DNA of 64,000 nucleotides from Streptomyces pacificus (GTDB taxonomy: Bacteria; Actinomycetota; Actinomycetes; Streptomycetales; Streptomycetaceae): positions 248,001-312,000 of the forward strand of contig NZ_BLLG01000002.1 in NCBI RefSeq assembly GCF_011766325.1. Reading direction: 5' to 3'. A program made the translations under genes and the position numbers. This document shows, piece after piece, positions 26,517 through 35,346 of the stretch; within the stretch, counting starts at the first letter, position 1, and each line of letters begins with the position of its first letter. The notes under the pieces are model-generated. The model did no database searches, was not told the origin of the DNA, and saw nothing but the letters and a program-made list of their open reading frames with translations.

Positions 26517-27760
26517 GTCCTCGGCAGGACCGGCGACCGGTCGTCACCGGAATCGGTGTCGTCGCCCCCAACGGGGTCGGTACCGATGCCTTCTGGAAGT
26601 CCACCCGGGAGGGCGTCAGCGTCCTCGACCACATCACGCGTGAAGGCTGCGACCACATGCCGGTCCGGGTCGCGGGAGAGGTCCGCGGCTTCGACCCCGA
26701 ATCCCTGGTCGAGGAGCGCTACCTCGTCCAGACCGACCGGTTCACGCACTTCGCGATGGCCGCGGCCGACATGGCGCTGGCCGACGCGCGGATCTCCGCG
26801 GGCGACTGCGGCGGGTCGCCGTTCGCCGTGGGCGTGGTCACCGCCGCCGGGTCCGGCGGCGGCGAGTTCGGCCAGCGGGAGCTGCAGCGGCTGTGGGGAC
26901 AGGGCTCCCGCTATGTGGGCCCGTACCAGTCCATCGCGTGGTTCTACGCGGCGAGCACCGGTCAGATCTCCATCCGCGGCGGGTTCAAGGGCCCCTGCGG
27001 TGTGGTCGCCAGTGACGAGGCGGGCGGTCTCGACGCCCTCGCGCACGCGGCCCGGGCCATCGGCCGGGGCACGGACGCGGTCGTGATCGGGGCGGCGGAG
27101 GCGCCGCTCGCGCCGTACTCGCTGGTCTGCCAGCTCGGCTACCGGGAACTCAGCACGAGCGAGGACCCGGAGCGGGCCTACCGGCCCTTCACCGCGGGCG
27201 CGGGCGGCTTCGTGCCCGCGGAGGGCGGGGCCATGCTCGTCGTGGAGGCGGAGTCGGCGGCCCGCCGCCGCGAAGCCCCGGTCCGCGCCGTGGTGGCCGG
27301 TCACGCGGCGACGTTCACCGGGGCCTCCCGGTGGGAGGCCTCGCGCGAGGGGCTTGCCCGGGCGATCCGGGGAGCCCTGGCGGAGGCCGGGTGCGCGCCC
27401 GAGGAGGTCGACGTCGTCTTCGCGGACGCGCTCGGCGTCCCGGAGGCGGACCGCGCCGAGGCCCTGGCGCTCGCCGACGCGCTGGGGACGCACGGCCGGC
27501 GGGTGCCGGTGACGGCGCCCAAGACCGGTACGGGCCGGGCGTACTGCGGTGCGCCCGTGCTGGACACGGCCGCCGCCGTGCTCGCCCTGCAGGAGGGCGT
27601 CGTCCCGCCCACGCCGGGCGTCTTCGACGTGTGCCACGAACTGGAGGTGGTCACCGGCAGGCCGCGCCCTGCCGAACTGCGCACGGCCCTGGTGCTGAGC
27701 CGGGGACTCATGGGCTCGAACGCGGCGCTCGTGCTGCGGCACGGCGCCGACGCCCGGTGA
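26513..27760 (+). CDS. whiEIV: Type II PKS chain-length factor (ketosynthase beta)
   Basis: 415 aa. It is a ketosynthase homologue without the active-site Cys: the matching segment is [13 protein letters not shown], with Glu169 where KS-alpha has Cys169. Other chain-length factors usually have Gln here. The N-terminus [19 protein letters not shown] confirms the family. As the heterodimer partner of KS-alpha it sets chain length, which is long (about 24 carbons) for whiE-type pigments by family knowledge. Confidence 0.95.
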   Translation: MSPRQDRRPVVTGIGVVAPNGVGTDAFWKSTREGVSVLDHITREGCDHMPVRVAGEVRGFDPESLVEERYLVQTDRFTHFAMAAADMALADARISAGDCGGSPFAVGVVTAAGSGGGEFGQRELQRLWGQGSRYVGPYQSIAWFYAASTGQISIRGGFKGPCGVVASDEAGGLDALAHAARAIGRGTDAVVIGAAEAPLAPYSLVCQLGYRELSTSEDPERAYRPFTAGAGGFVPAEGGAMLVVEAESAARRREAPVRAVVAGHAATFTGASRWEASREGLARAIRGALAEAGCAPEEVDVVFADALGVPEADRAEALALADALGTHGRRVPVTAPKTGTGRAYCGAPVLDTAAAVLALQEGVVPPTPGVFDVCHELEVVTGRPRPAELRTALVLSRGLMGSNAALVLRHGADAR

Positions 27761-27783
27761 AGAACCCTGAGAAGGAGGACCTC

Positions 27784-28534
<751 letters not shown>

Positions 28535-28559
28535 CCGCCCACCGAAGGGAACGCCCTCG

Positions 28560-28895
28560 ATGCACCACGCCCTCATCGTCGCCCGTATGGCACCGGACTC
28601 GGCCCCCGACATCGCCGAGGTGTTCGCGGCCTCCGACCGGGGTGAACTGCCCGACCTGGTCGGGGTGACCCGGCGCAGCCTCTTCCAGTTCGGCGATGTC
28701 TACCTGCATCTGATCGAAGCCGACCGGCCGCCGGGGCCGGCGGTGGCCAAGGTGGCGGACCACCCCGAGTTCCGCGACATCAGCGACCGGCTCTCCGCCT
28801 ACGTCAGCGCGTACGACCCCGAGACCTGGCGCGGTCCCAAGGACGCCATGGCCCGCGAGTTCTACCGCTGGGAGCGTGCGGCGAAGGGACGCTGA
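28560..28895 (+). CDS. whiEVII: TcmI-type polyketide cyclase (spore pigment)
   Basis: 111 aa with a ferredoxin-like dimeric fold: HHALIVARMAPDSAPDIAEV, RRSLFQFGDVYLHLIEAD and the C-terminal DPETWRGPKDAMAREFYRW, typical of TcmI cyclases. It ends the pigment operon, as whiE ORFVII does, and is followed by a strong hairpin. It would catalyse a late ring closure. Confidence 0.94.
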   Translation: MHHALIVARMAPDSAPDIAEVFAASDRGELPDLVGVTRRSLFQFGDVYLHLIEADRPPGPAVAKVADHPEFRDISDRLSAYVSAYDPETWRGPKDAMAREFYRWERAAKGR

Positions 28896-28947
28896 AGGAC
28901 GAAGGGATGAGCGCGTGAAAGGGAGCACGCGTGACGGGATGACACGG

Positions 28948-28983
28948 CTCGCCGGCTCCGCGTCCGGTCGCGGAGCCGGCGAG
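28948..28983. terminator. Strong hairpin ending the whiE operon
   Basis: A perfect 15-bp stem, CTCGCCGGCTCCGCG / CGCGGAGCCGGCGAG, with loop TCCGGT lies between the convergent whiEVII and O-methyltransferase genes. It probably ends transcription from both sides. Confidence 0.8.
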
Positions 28984-29005
28984 AGGGGGTGCGGCGGTCC
29001 GGTGG

Positions 29006-30085
29006 TCAGCCGCCGGGTGTGACGCTGTCGAACGCGTGGAGGTACGCGTTGACCGGACGGACGTCGCCGACGACGAGGCCGGCGTCCGCCATCCTGCCCG
29101 CCATGCTCTCCCGGGTGTGCTTCGCACCGCCCACGTTGAGAAGCAGCAGCAGGTCCATCGAGGTGGTGAACTTCATCGACGGGGTGTCGTCGACGAGGTT
29201 CTCGATGACCACCACCCTGGCCCCCGGGCGGGCGGCCGAGACGACGTTGGCCAGGGTCCTTCGGGTGCTGTCGTCGTCCCATTCCAGGATGTTCTTGATG
29301 ATGTAGACATCCGCCTCGACGGGGATGGCCTCCCGGCAGTCGCCGGGGACGATGGTCACCCGGCCGGCGAGGGACCCGCCGTCCCGCAGCCGGGGATCGG
29401 CGCCCGCCACGACGCGCGGCAGGTCCAGCAGCGTTCCCCGCAGGCCGGGGTTCTTCTCCAGCAGGCTCGCCAGGACGTGGCCCTGGCCGCCGCCGATGTC
29501 CGCGACGGTGGCCGCTCCACCGAGGTCGAGCAGTTCCGCCACGTCCAGCGCCGACTGCATGCTGGAGGTCGTCATGGCCTGGTTGAAGACGTGCGCGGAC
29601 TCGTGCGCGTCCTCGTGGAGGTAGTCGAAGAAGCCCTTCCCGTACAGGCCGTCGAACACGCTCCGGCCCGTGCGCACCGCCTCGTCGAGGCGCGGCCAGG
29701 CGTCCCAGGTCCACGGCTCGGTGCACCACAGGGAGATGTACTTCAGGCTGTGCGGGTCGTCCTCCCGCAGCAGCCGCGACATCTCGGTGTGTGCGAAGGT
29801 GCCGTCGGCCCGCTCGGCGAAGATGCCGTGGCAGGTCAGCGCCCGCAGCATCCGCCGCAGAGCCCGGGGGTCCGCCCCGGCGGCCGCCGCCAGTTCCTCG
29901 GCGGTGGCCGGGGACTCCCCCAGTGCGTCGGCGACACCGAGCCGGGCGGCGGCCCGGACCGATGCCGCGAGGGCGGCGCCGAAGACGAGCTCCCTCAGCC
30001 GCATCGACGGCGGGGTCGCGGTGCGGACGGCGCTCCCCGGGGTGTCCGCGCCGTGCGTGGCCGCGCCGGTGGTGCCGGTCGTCAT
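29006..30085 (-). CDS. SAM-dependent O-methyltransferase (TcmN/CrtF type)
   Basis: 359 aa. The N-terminal dimerisation helices (MRLREL, ASVRAAARLGVADALGES) are followed by the SAM site TVADIGGGQGHVLASLL (about 195) and the C-terminal ENLVDDTPSMKF and GGAKHTRESM. This is the small-molecule O-methyltransferase family that acts on aromatic polyketides. It converges on the pigment operon and is coupled by ATGA to the beta-helix gene upstream of it. It may methylate the spore pigment, but this is inference, since the core whiE set has no such gene. Confidence 0.88.
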   Translation of the reverse strand: MTTGTTGAATHGADTPGSAVRTATPPSMRLRELVFGAALAASVRAAARLGVADALGESPATAEELAAAAGADPRALRRMLRALTCHGIFAERADGTFAHTEMSRLLREDDPHSLKYISLWCTEPWTWDAWPRLDEAVRTGRSVFDGLYGKGFFDYLHEDAHESAHVFNQAMTTSSMQSALDVAELLDLGGAATVADIGGGQGHVLASLLEKNPGLRGTLLDLPRVVAGADPRLRDGGSLAGRVTIVPGDCREAIPVEADVYIIKNILEWDDDSTRRTLANVVSAARPGARVVVIENLVDDTPSMKFTTSMDLLLLLNVGGAKHTRESMAGRMADAGLVVGDVRPVNAYLHAFDSVTPGG

Positions 30086-31143
30086 GCGCAGGTCCCCGCG
30101 TTCTGGGAGATGCGGCAGTAGTTGCCGGAGAAGACGTTGCCGGTGCCGGTGTCCCGGTTGGCCAGGTCCGCGGGGCGGTTGGCCAGCAGCATGTTCGACT
30201 GGATCATGTTGCCGGTGTTGGGGGCGCCCACGATGCTCTTGAAGAGCACGATCCCGCCGGAGAACGGGGAGGTGCCGACGTTGCTCCAGACGGCGTTGGA
30301 CGCGACGGTCGCGCCCTCGACGCCGGTGAGGACGATGCCCGCGCCCTGGATCCTCGGCAGCCGTGCGGTCTTGGCGCAGGCCTTGTTGTTGTGGTGCACG
30401 CGGTTGCCGCGCACGGTCAGGTCGCCCGTCCGCGGAACGCCCTCGTCGCCCACGATGAACATGCCCGCGCAGTTGCCGGTGACGACGTTGTTGTTCACGT
30501 ACAGGTTGCGCAGGCGCCGGACGGTGACGCCGATGCGGTTGCCGGCCAGCAGGTTGTCCATGACCACGGTACGCCGGGTGTTGACGGCTCCGGCCTCGGT
30601 GTCGATGGTGTTCGACACGAAGATGCCCGCGTCCGCGTTGTCACGGGCCGCGTTCCCCCGGATCTCGGACCGCAGGGACCGCTCCTGGGCGATGCCCCAG
30701 TTGCCGTTGGCCACCGCGGTGACCTCACGGATGCTCAGCTTGTTGGTGCGCGAGGCCCAGATGCCGTTCTTCTTGAACTTCGACACCGTCAGCGAGTGGA
30801 CCCGGACGTTGGTGGCGGGCTTCGCGTCGGTGCCGAGGACGCAGATGCCGTTGCCGCCCAGGCCGCAGACGTGTGTCGGCTTGGCCGTGGACGGCATGAG
30901 GACGGTGCGGTCGCCCGCGCCGCGCAGCGTCAGGTCGGACTTCCTGATGAGGACGCTCTCCCGGTAGACCCCGGGGGCGATGTCGATGGTGTCCCCGGGC
31001 CGGGCCCGGTCGACCGCGAGCTGGATCGACTGACCGGGCACCACGTCGTAGGTGGTGCGGGCGCCTGCCGGCGCCGCCGCGCCCAGACCCGAGGTCACCA
31101 TGAGAGCCACACAGCCGAGGTACATGAACTGTCGTTTCGTCAT
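30082..31143 (-). CDS. Secreted right-handed beta-helix protein
   Basis: 353 aa. The signal peptide runs MTKRQFMYLGCVALMVTSGL to about residue 29 (AGA). The mature part begins YDVVPGQSIQLAVDRARPGD, then repeats ~22-residue coils rich in N and G (DNLLAGNRIGV, NNNVVTGNCAGMFIV, SNAVWSNVGTSPFSGGI). This is a parallel beta-helix as in NosD/pectate-lyase-like proteins. Cysteines are scattered (for example CGLGGNGIC) and no catalytic pectate-lyase set is evident. Its stop overlaps the O-methyltransferase ATG. A spore-surface or polysaccharide-binding role is possible. Its promoter appears leaderless. Confidence 0.85.
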   Translation of the reverse strand: MTKRQFMYLGCVALMVTSGLGAAAPAGARTTYDVVPGQSIQLAVDRARPGDTIDIAPGVYRESVLIRKSDLTLRGAGDRTVLMPSTAKPTHVCGLGGNGICVLGTDAKPATNVRVHSLTVSKFKKNGIWASRTNKLSIREVTAVANGNWGIAQERSLRSEIRGNAARDNADAGIFVSNTIDTEAGAVNTRRTVVMDNLLAGNRIGVTVRRLRNLYVNNNVVTGNCAGMFIVGDEGVPRTGDLTVRGNRVHHNNKACAKTARLPRIQGAGIVLTGVEGATVASNAVWSNVGTSPFSGGIVLFKSIVGAPNTGNMIQSNMLLANRPADLANRDTGTGNVFSGNYCRISQNAGTCA

Positions 31144-31182
31144 GAGCTCAAATTATGTGGCGAATCGGACACGTCGCCACAT
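31144..31182 (-). promoter_or_regulatory. Leaderless-type promoter with palindrome for the beta-helix gene
   Basis: On the minus strand TAATTT (31155-31150) ends 6 nt before the ATG at 31143, the spacing of a leaderless actinobacterial -10, and no Shine-Dalgarno sequence is present. A perfect 9-bp inverted repeat, ATGTGGCGA (31155-31163) and TCGCCACAT (31174-31182), spans the -10 to -35 region and may be an operator. Confidence 0.5.
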
Positions 31183-31253
31183 GGCTCGCCCATCAGAAGC
31201 GTGTCGTGGAAACCGCCCCGGGACGGCCGGTTCGGTGGAGGTCGCCGTCCGCG

Positions 31254-31357
31254 AGCCGGCGCGGCCGCTCCGCTTCACCCTTCCGGGGGAATCCGGTTCA
31301 GCCGGAGGGATCGCCCTCCAGCCGGCGCAGGCGCTCCGCATCACCCGTCCGGGGGCA
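31254..31357. repeat. Diverged direct duplication of the FhuF gene 3' end
   Basis: Positions 31254-31291 and 31320-31357 are imperfect copies 66 bp apart. On the minus strand the upstream copy encodes CPRTGDAERLRRLEGD at the FhuF C-terminus. The second copy, after the stop and in the same frame, reads FPRKGEAERPRRLADGD. Confidence 0.7.
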
Positions 31358-32188
31358 GGTGCCGCACGCCTCGGCCGGGCGGATCGTGTAGTGCAGGCAG
31401 CAGCCGGTCCGGGTGCGGGTCGGGTACGTCCGGCCCTCGCGACCGGCGAGGCGGCGGAAGTCCGCACCGCAGGGGAACGGGGGGACGGGCCCCGGCAGCA
31501 GTTCGGAGGCGGCCCGCACACCCCGCTCCTCCTCCCCCAGCATCCGGCCGAGGTACCAGACTCCCGAGACCAGATCGTCGCCCGCCATGCCCCACAGCGC
31601 GCGAGGCCCCCGGCGCACCAGCGGGGCGATCGCGGTCAGCAGCGGGCGCACATGGCCGGCGAAGCCGGCGCGCAACTCCGCACGCAGAGCCTCCTCGTGC
31701 GGCAGCACCCGCACGCCCGGCAGAGCGGCGGCCGGATCGCCGGGAAGGCAGGCGAAACCGCCGGGCACGACGGAGAACGCCCCCGTGGTGAGGCTGACGC
31801 GGACGTCCCGGGGCCGAAGCCGCGGGACGCGGCGCTCCAGGCACCAGGGACCGCTCATCAGCAGGCCGACGGACCAGAGGTAGTCGTGCAGCACGCGGGA
31901 GGCCGCGACGTCGGGACGCGGGGTGCGGCCATGGCCGTGCTCGACCCTCAGGGCCTCGGCGTCGAGCAGGGCGTCCAGGAAGCGGGGACTGCCGGCCAGT
32001 TCGGCGCCGTCGGCCCAGCCCTGCGGGGTCCGCGAACCGGGCTCCGCGATCCGCGCGTCGAGCGCGGGGCAGCGGGCGGCGAGCCCACCGAGCGCCGAGC
32101 CGGTCAGCGCGGAGGCGGTCGGGGCGGAACCGGTCAGGGCGGAGCTTCCCGCGGCGGGGGCAGAAGGGTACACCGGAGCCAGAGTCAC
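31298..32188 (-). CDS. FhuF-like ferric-siderophore reductase
   Basis: 296 aa from the GTG at 32188, preferred over an upstream GTG because GAGGAG lies just before it. The N-terminal ~35 residues repeat LTGSA. The C-terminal GCCLHYTIRPAEACGTCPR fits the FhuF [2Fe-2S] pattern C-C-x10-C-x2-C. FhuF proteins reduce ferric siderophores at the membrane or in the cytosol to free Fe(II). It is divergent from a siderophore biosynthesis operon, with two iron boxes in the shared promoter, so it probably unloads that siderophore. Confidence 0.9.
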   Translation of the reverse strand: MTLAPVYPSAPAAGSSALTGSAPTASALTGSALGGLAARCPALDARIAEPGSRTPQGWADGAELAGSPRFLDALLDAEALRVEHGHGRTPRPDVAASRVLHDYLWSVGLLMSGPWCLERRVPRLRPRDVRVSLTTGAFSVVPGGFACLPGDPAAALPGVRVLPHEEALRAELRAGFAGHVRPLLTAIAPLVRRGPRALWGMAGDDLVSGVWYLGRMLGEEERGVRAASELLPGPVPPFPCGADFRRLAGREGRTYPTRTRTGCCLHYTIRPAEACGTCPRTGDAERLRRLEGDPSG

Positions 32189-32223
32189 GGGCGCTCCTCG
32201 ACACGACGACGACACGAATGAGG

Positions 32224-32242
32224 TAAGGAAAGGCTCACCTTA
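32224..32242 (-). promoter_or_regulatory. Iron box (DtxR/DmdR type) before the FhuF gene
   Basis: TAAGGAAAGGCTCACCTTA matches the DtxR/IdeR consensus TTAGGTTAGGCTAACCTAA at about 14 of 19 positions and lies 36 bp upstream of the FhuF start. Iron-loaded repressor should silence the gene. Confidence 0.75.
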
Positions 32243-32289
32243 ACCACAGAGAAGATCTTTCCTGCCAACCGGAGCCGTGTCGACGCGAA

Positions 32290-32320
32290 TTGACAGGGTT
32301 AGGTGTGCCTAACCTAGGCT
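32290..32320 (+). promoter_or_regulatory. Promoter and iron box of the siderophore operon
   Basis: TTGACA (32290-32295) and TAGGCT (32315-32320) are 19 bp apart. Between and over them lies TTAGGTGTGCCTAACCTAG (32299-32317), about 15 of 19 matches to the DtxR-family iron box. Repressor bound here would block the promoter under iron sufficiency. Confidence 0.75.
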
Positions 32321-32377
32321 CTCGCCCGGCGATCCGGAACCGTCGGATCACCGGATCCGAGCGCGGAGTGACCCCTC

Positions 32378-33565
32378 ATGCGGTTGTACCTGCTTGCCCT
32401 GAACCCGACGGACTCCGTCACCGAGGGATTCCTCCCGGCCTCCCGCCGGCTGGGACTGGACGTCACCCTGCTCACCGACCGGCCCGCGGCCCACCGCGCC
32501 GCGTACCCGGACGTCGAGGTGCTGGACTGCGACGTACGCGACTTCCGCGCCGTGGTCTCCCGGGTGTCCGCCCACGGCGCCCCGGAGGCGGTCTTCACCA
32601 ACAGCGACCATCTGCAGACCCAGGCCGCGCTCGCCGCGGACTACTTCGGGCTGCCCGCCAAGGACTGGCGGGCAGCGCTCCGGACGAAGGACAAGGCCGA
32701 GATGCGCCGCCGGCTGGCCGCCGCGGGCGCCGACGCCGTCCGGTCCGTGGAACTCGCCGCCTGGCAGGAACCGTCGACCGCCGCCGCGGGGATTCCGTAC
32801 CCCTGTGTGGTCAAGCCGCGCGAGGGGGTGGCCAGCGAGGACGTCGTCATGGCCGGGAACCCGGCCGAACTCGTACGGCGCTGCGAGGAGATCCGGGCGC
32901 GGCGGCCCGGGGCCGCGCTGGTCGCCGAGGAGTACCTGCCCGGAGAGCTGTTCACCCTGGAGACCCTCGGCGACGGGCGGGTACGCCATGTGCTGGGGGG
33001 GTTCCGCACCGAACTGTCCTCTCCCCCGTACTTCGTCGAGGAGCGGCTCACCTACGTCCCCGGGCATCCGCCGGACGTCGAGAGGCAGGTGCTCGCCCAG
33101 CTCGACGCGCTCGGCGTCGGGTTCGGCGCCTGCCACACGGAGTTCGTCCTGCACCGGGGGCGCGCGCGCATCGTCGAGGTCAACTACCGTGCCATCGGGG
33201 ACCAGTGCGACCTGCTGCTCGCCGGGCTGCTGGACATACCGTTCTTCGAGCACGTCCTGCGCACCCACCTCGGCGAGCCGCTCCCGCCCGAACTGGGGGC
33301 GCGGACCGGCGGAGCGGCCAGGCTCGACTACCCGTGCGCGGACCGGGCCGGGACCCTGACATCGGCGCCGGGTGCCAGCGAAGTGGAGGCGGACGGGGTG
33401 AAGCTGACATACCGGCCGCTGCGCGGCATCGGTGAACGCCACCCGGTGTACCGCACCAACCGCGACTTCCTCGGCGTGGTGCGGGCCACCGGAACCGACG
33501 CATCGGCCGTGGACCGGGCCGTGACCGGGTTCCTTGCCGCACAGCGCTGGGAGATCACCCCGTGA
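32378..33565 (+). CDS. ATP-grasp ligase of the siderophore operon
   Basis: 395 aa, ATG after GGAG. The N-terminal domain starts RLYLLALNPTDSVTEGFLPA. The ATP-grasp core has YPCVVKPREGVASEDVVMAG (nucleotide-binding Lys), ALVAEEYLPGELFTLETL and IVEVNYRAIGDQCDLLL (Mg-binding Glu/Asn). Such enzymes join a carboxylate to an amine through an acyl-phosphate. It is the first gene of an operon with two IucA/IucC synthetases and a decarboxylase, and is coupled to the next gene (GTGA). It likely makes an amide-linked amino-acid building block. The substrate is unknown. Confidence 0.88.
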   Translation: MRLYLLALNPTDSVTEGFLPASRRLGLDVTLLTDRPAAHRAAYPDVEVLDCDVRDFRAVVSRVSAHGAPEAVFTNSDHLQTQAALAADYFGLPAKDWRAALRTKDKAEMRRRLAAAGADAVRSVELAAWQEPSTAAAGIPYPCVVKPREGVASEDVVMAGNPAELVRRCEEIRARRPGAALVAEEYLPGELFTLETLGDGRVRHVLGGFRTELSSPPYFVEERLTYVPGHPPDVERQVLAQLDALGVGFGACHTEFVLHRGRARIVEVNYRAIGDQCDLLLAGLLDIPFFEHVLRTHLGEPLPPELGARTGGAARLDYPCADRAGTLTSAPGASEVEADGVKLTYRPLRGIGERHPVYRTNRDFLGVVRATGTDASAVDRAVTGFLAAQRWEITP

Positions 33566-35340
33566 CGCTCTCCCCCGCGGACCCCGGCGGCCCGGCCGGG
33601 GGAACGGGACCGGCGGGCGCCGGAGCCGAACTGCTGCTGCGGGTGCTGAGCGCGCTGCTGCGCGAGGACGTGGTGGGGCTGCGCAGCCGCGGCCGCCCGG
33701 TCCAGCGTCCCGACGGGACCTGGCTGCGGCTCGCGGCCCCCGGACCCGACGCGCTGCTGCTGCCCGTACGCGAGGACGGCTTCCAGTGCGCATGGGCGGC
33801 CAGGGAGCCGCTGCTGCGCCGGGAGTCCGACGGGGCCGAACTGACCGACCCCGACGCGGTCCTGGCCGCACTCCGCTCCCTCGCACCGCCGGTGGACCGC
33901 GCCGGCTTCGACGCGTTCGCCGAGGAGTGCCGCCAGGCCCTCGCCGCCGCGGCGCTGCACGACGCCACGGAGGAGGAGGTGCTGCGGACGCTCGGGGAGC
34001 ACCACGGCGCCGATCCGGCCCACTGGACGGGACTGTCCGGCGGCCTCGCGCTGGACGCCCTCGCCGCCCGCCTGGACCATCCGGTCTACCCCACCGGGCG
34101 CGGCAGGTCGGGCCTCGGCAGCGCGGCGCTGCGGGCGTACGCACCCGAGTTCCACCCCCGCTTCGCGCTGCACTGGATCGCCCTGCCCCGCGAGGCCGTG
34201 ACCGCCACGGGCCCGCTCGACGGCCCGGCGCCCTCGGCCCTCGGCCTGCCCGGGCTCGACGCCAGCCATGTGGCGCTGCCCGTCCACCCGCTCACGGCGG
34301 CGGGCCCGCTCGGCGAAGCGGTGCGCGCCGCGGGGCTCGGGGGCCGCGCGGTCCCGGCACCGCAGGCCTGCCTGGACGTCGTCCCCACCCTTTCCATGCG
34401 GACCGTCGCACTCGCCGGCCGGCCGGGAACCCACCTGAAACTGCCGCTGGCCACCTCCACCCTCGGCCGGCTCAACCGGCGCACCATCAAGCCGGGAACG
34501 CTCTTCGACGGAGCCGCCGTGCAGCGTCTGCTGCAGGCAGTGACCGACCGCGAACCGCGGTTCCGGGACACCGTCCTGCACGCCGACGAGACCCGTTTCG
34601 CGCACGCAGGGCACGAACTGCTCGCCGTACTGCTGCGCCGCCAGCCTGCGGGCCTCGACCGCTGCGTGGTGGTGCCGATGGCGGCCCTGCTCGCCCGGGC
34701 ACCCGGCGGGCGACTGGTCGTCGACCACCTGGCCGACCGCTTCCACGGCGGCGACCCGCTCGCCCTGCTGGACGCGGTACTGGCCCTGCTGCTGGACTTC
34801 CAGGCCACCCTCTTCGGGTACGGGATCGCCCTGGAGTCCCACCAGCAGAACGTCTCGCTGGTCCTGGACCCGACCGGCCGCGGCCCCCGGCTGCGGCTGC
34901 TCCTGAAGGACAACGACGGCCCGCGCATCAACGGCGAACGGCTGCGCGCCGCGCTGGGCACCGGCGCACCCGGGCCCGGGGACTTCCACGACCCCCGCAT
35001 ACTCGGCGACGGCGACGGCCCGCCGGCCGATCTCTTCACCACCGTCACCGTCCATCTGTGCGCCGGGGCCTACGCCTTCGGACTCGCCCGGCACGGCCGC
35101 GCCCCGCTCGACCGGCTGCTGCGGCTCGTCCGCGACCGGCTGGCCGAGGCGGTGGAGCGGCTGGGGACCGGGCCCGGCGAGCCGGGGGCCGTGCTGCGGG
35201 CACGGGTGCTCGACGCGCCGACGCTGCCCGTCAAGGCGATGGTGACCGCGGGAACCCTGCTGGCCAAGGAACGTTCGGGAGCGTCCGACATCAACAAGTA
35301 CTACACCACCGGCCCCAACTACCTGCTGCGGGGAGTGTGA
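33562..35340 (+). CDS. IucA/IucC-family (NIS) siderophore synthetase, first copy
   Basis: 592 aa, GTG start overlapping the ATP-grasp stop. The NIS ATP/carboxylate site appears as LDHPVYPTGRGRSGL (about 172), KLPLATSTLGRLNRRTIKPG (about 290) and ALESHQQNVSLVLD (about 423), with the FhuF-like C-terminal part ending INKYYTTGPNYLLRGV. The motifs deviate from the common GHPxHPxxK form seen in the second copy, so its carboxylic substrate may differ. It adenylates a carboxylic acid (citrate or an alpha-keto acid type) and couples it to an amine. Confidence 0.88.
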   Translation: MTLSPADPGGPAGGTGPAGAGAELLLRVLSALLREDVVGLRSRGRPVQRPDGTWLRLAAPGPDALLLPVREDGFQCAWAAREPLLRRESDGAELTDPDAVLAALRSLAPPVDRAGFDAFAEECRQALAAAALHDATEEEVLRTLGEHHGADPAHWTGLSGGLALDALAARLDHPVYPTGRGRSGLGSAALRAYAPEFHPRFALHWIALPREAVTATGPLDGPAPSALGLPGLDASHVALPVHPLTAAGPLGEAVRAAGLGGRAVPAPQACLDVVPTLSMRTVALAGRPGTHLKLPLATSTLGRLNRRTIKPGTLFDGAAVQRLLQAVTDREPRFRDTVLHADETRFAHAGHELLAVLLRRQPAGLDRCVVVPMAALLARAPGGRLVVDHLADRFHGGDPLALLDAVLALLLDFQATLFGYGIALESHQQNVSLVLDPTGRGPRLRLLLKDNDGPRINGERLRAALGTGAPGPGDFHDPRILGDGDGPPADLFTTVTVHLCAGAYAFGLARHGRAPLDRLLRLVRDRLAEAVERLGTGPGEPGAVLRARVLDAPTLPVKAMVTAGTLLAKERSGASDINKYYTTGPNYLLRGV

Positions 35341-35346
35341 CCCGGG

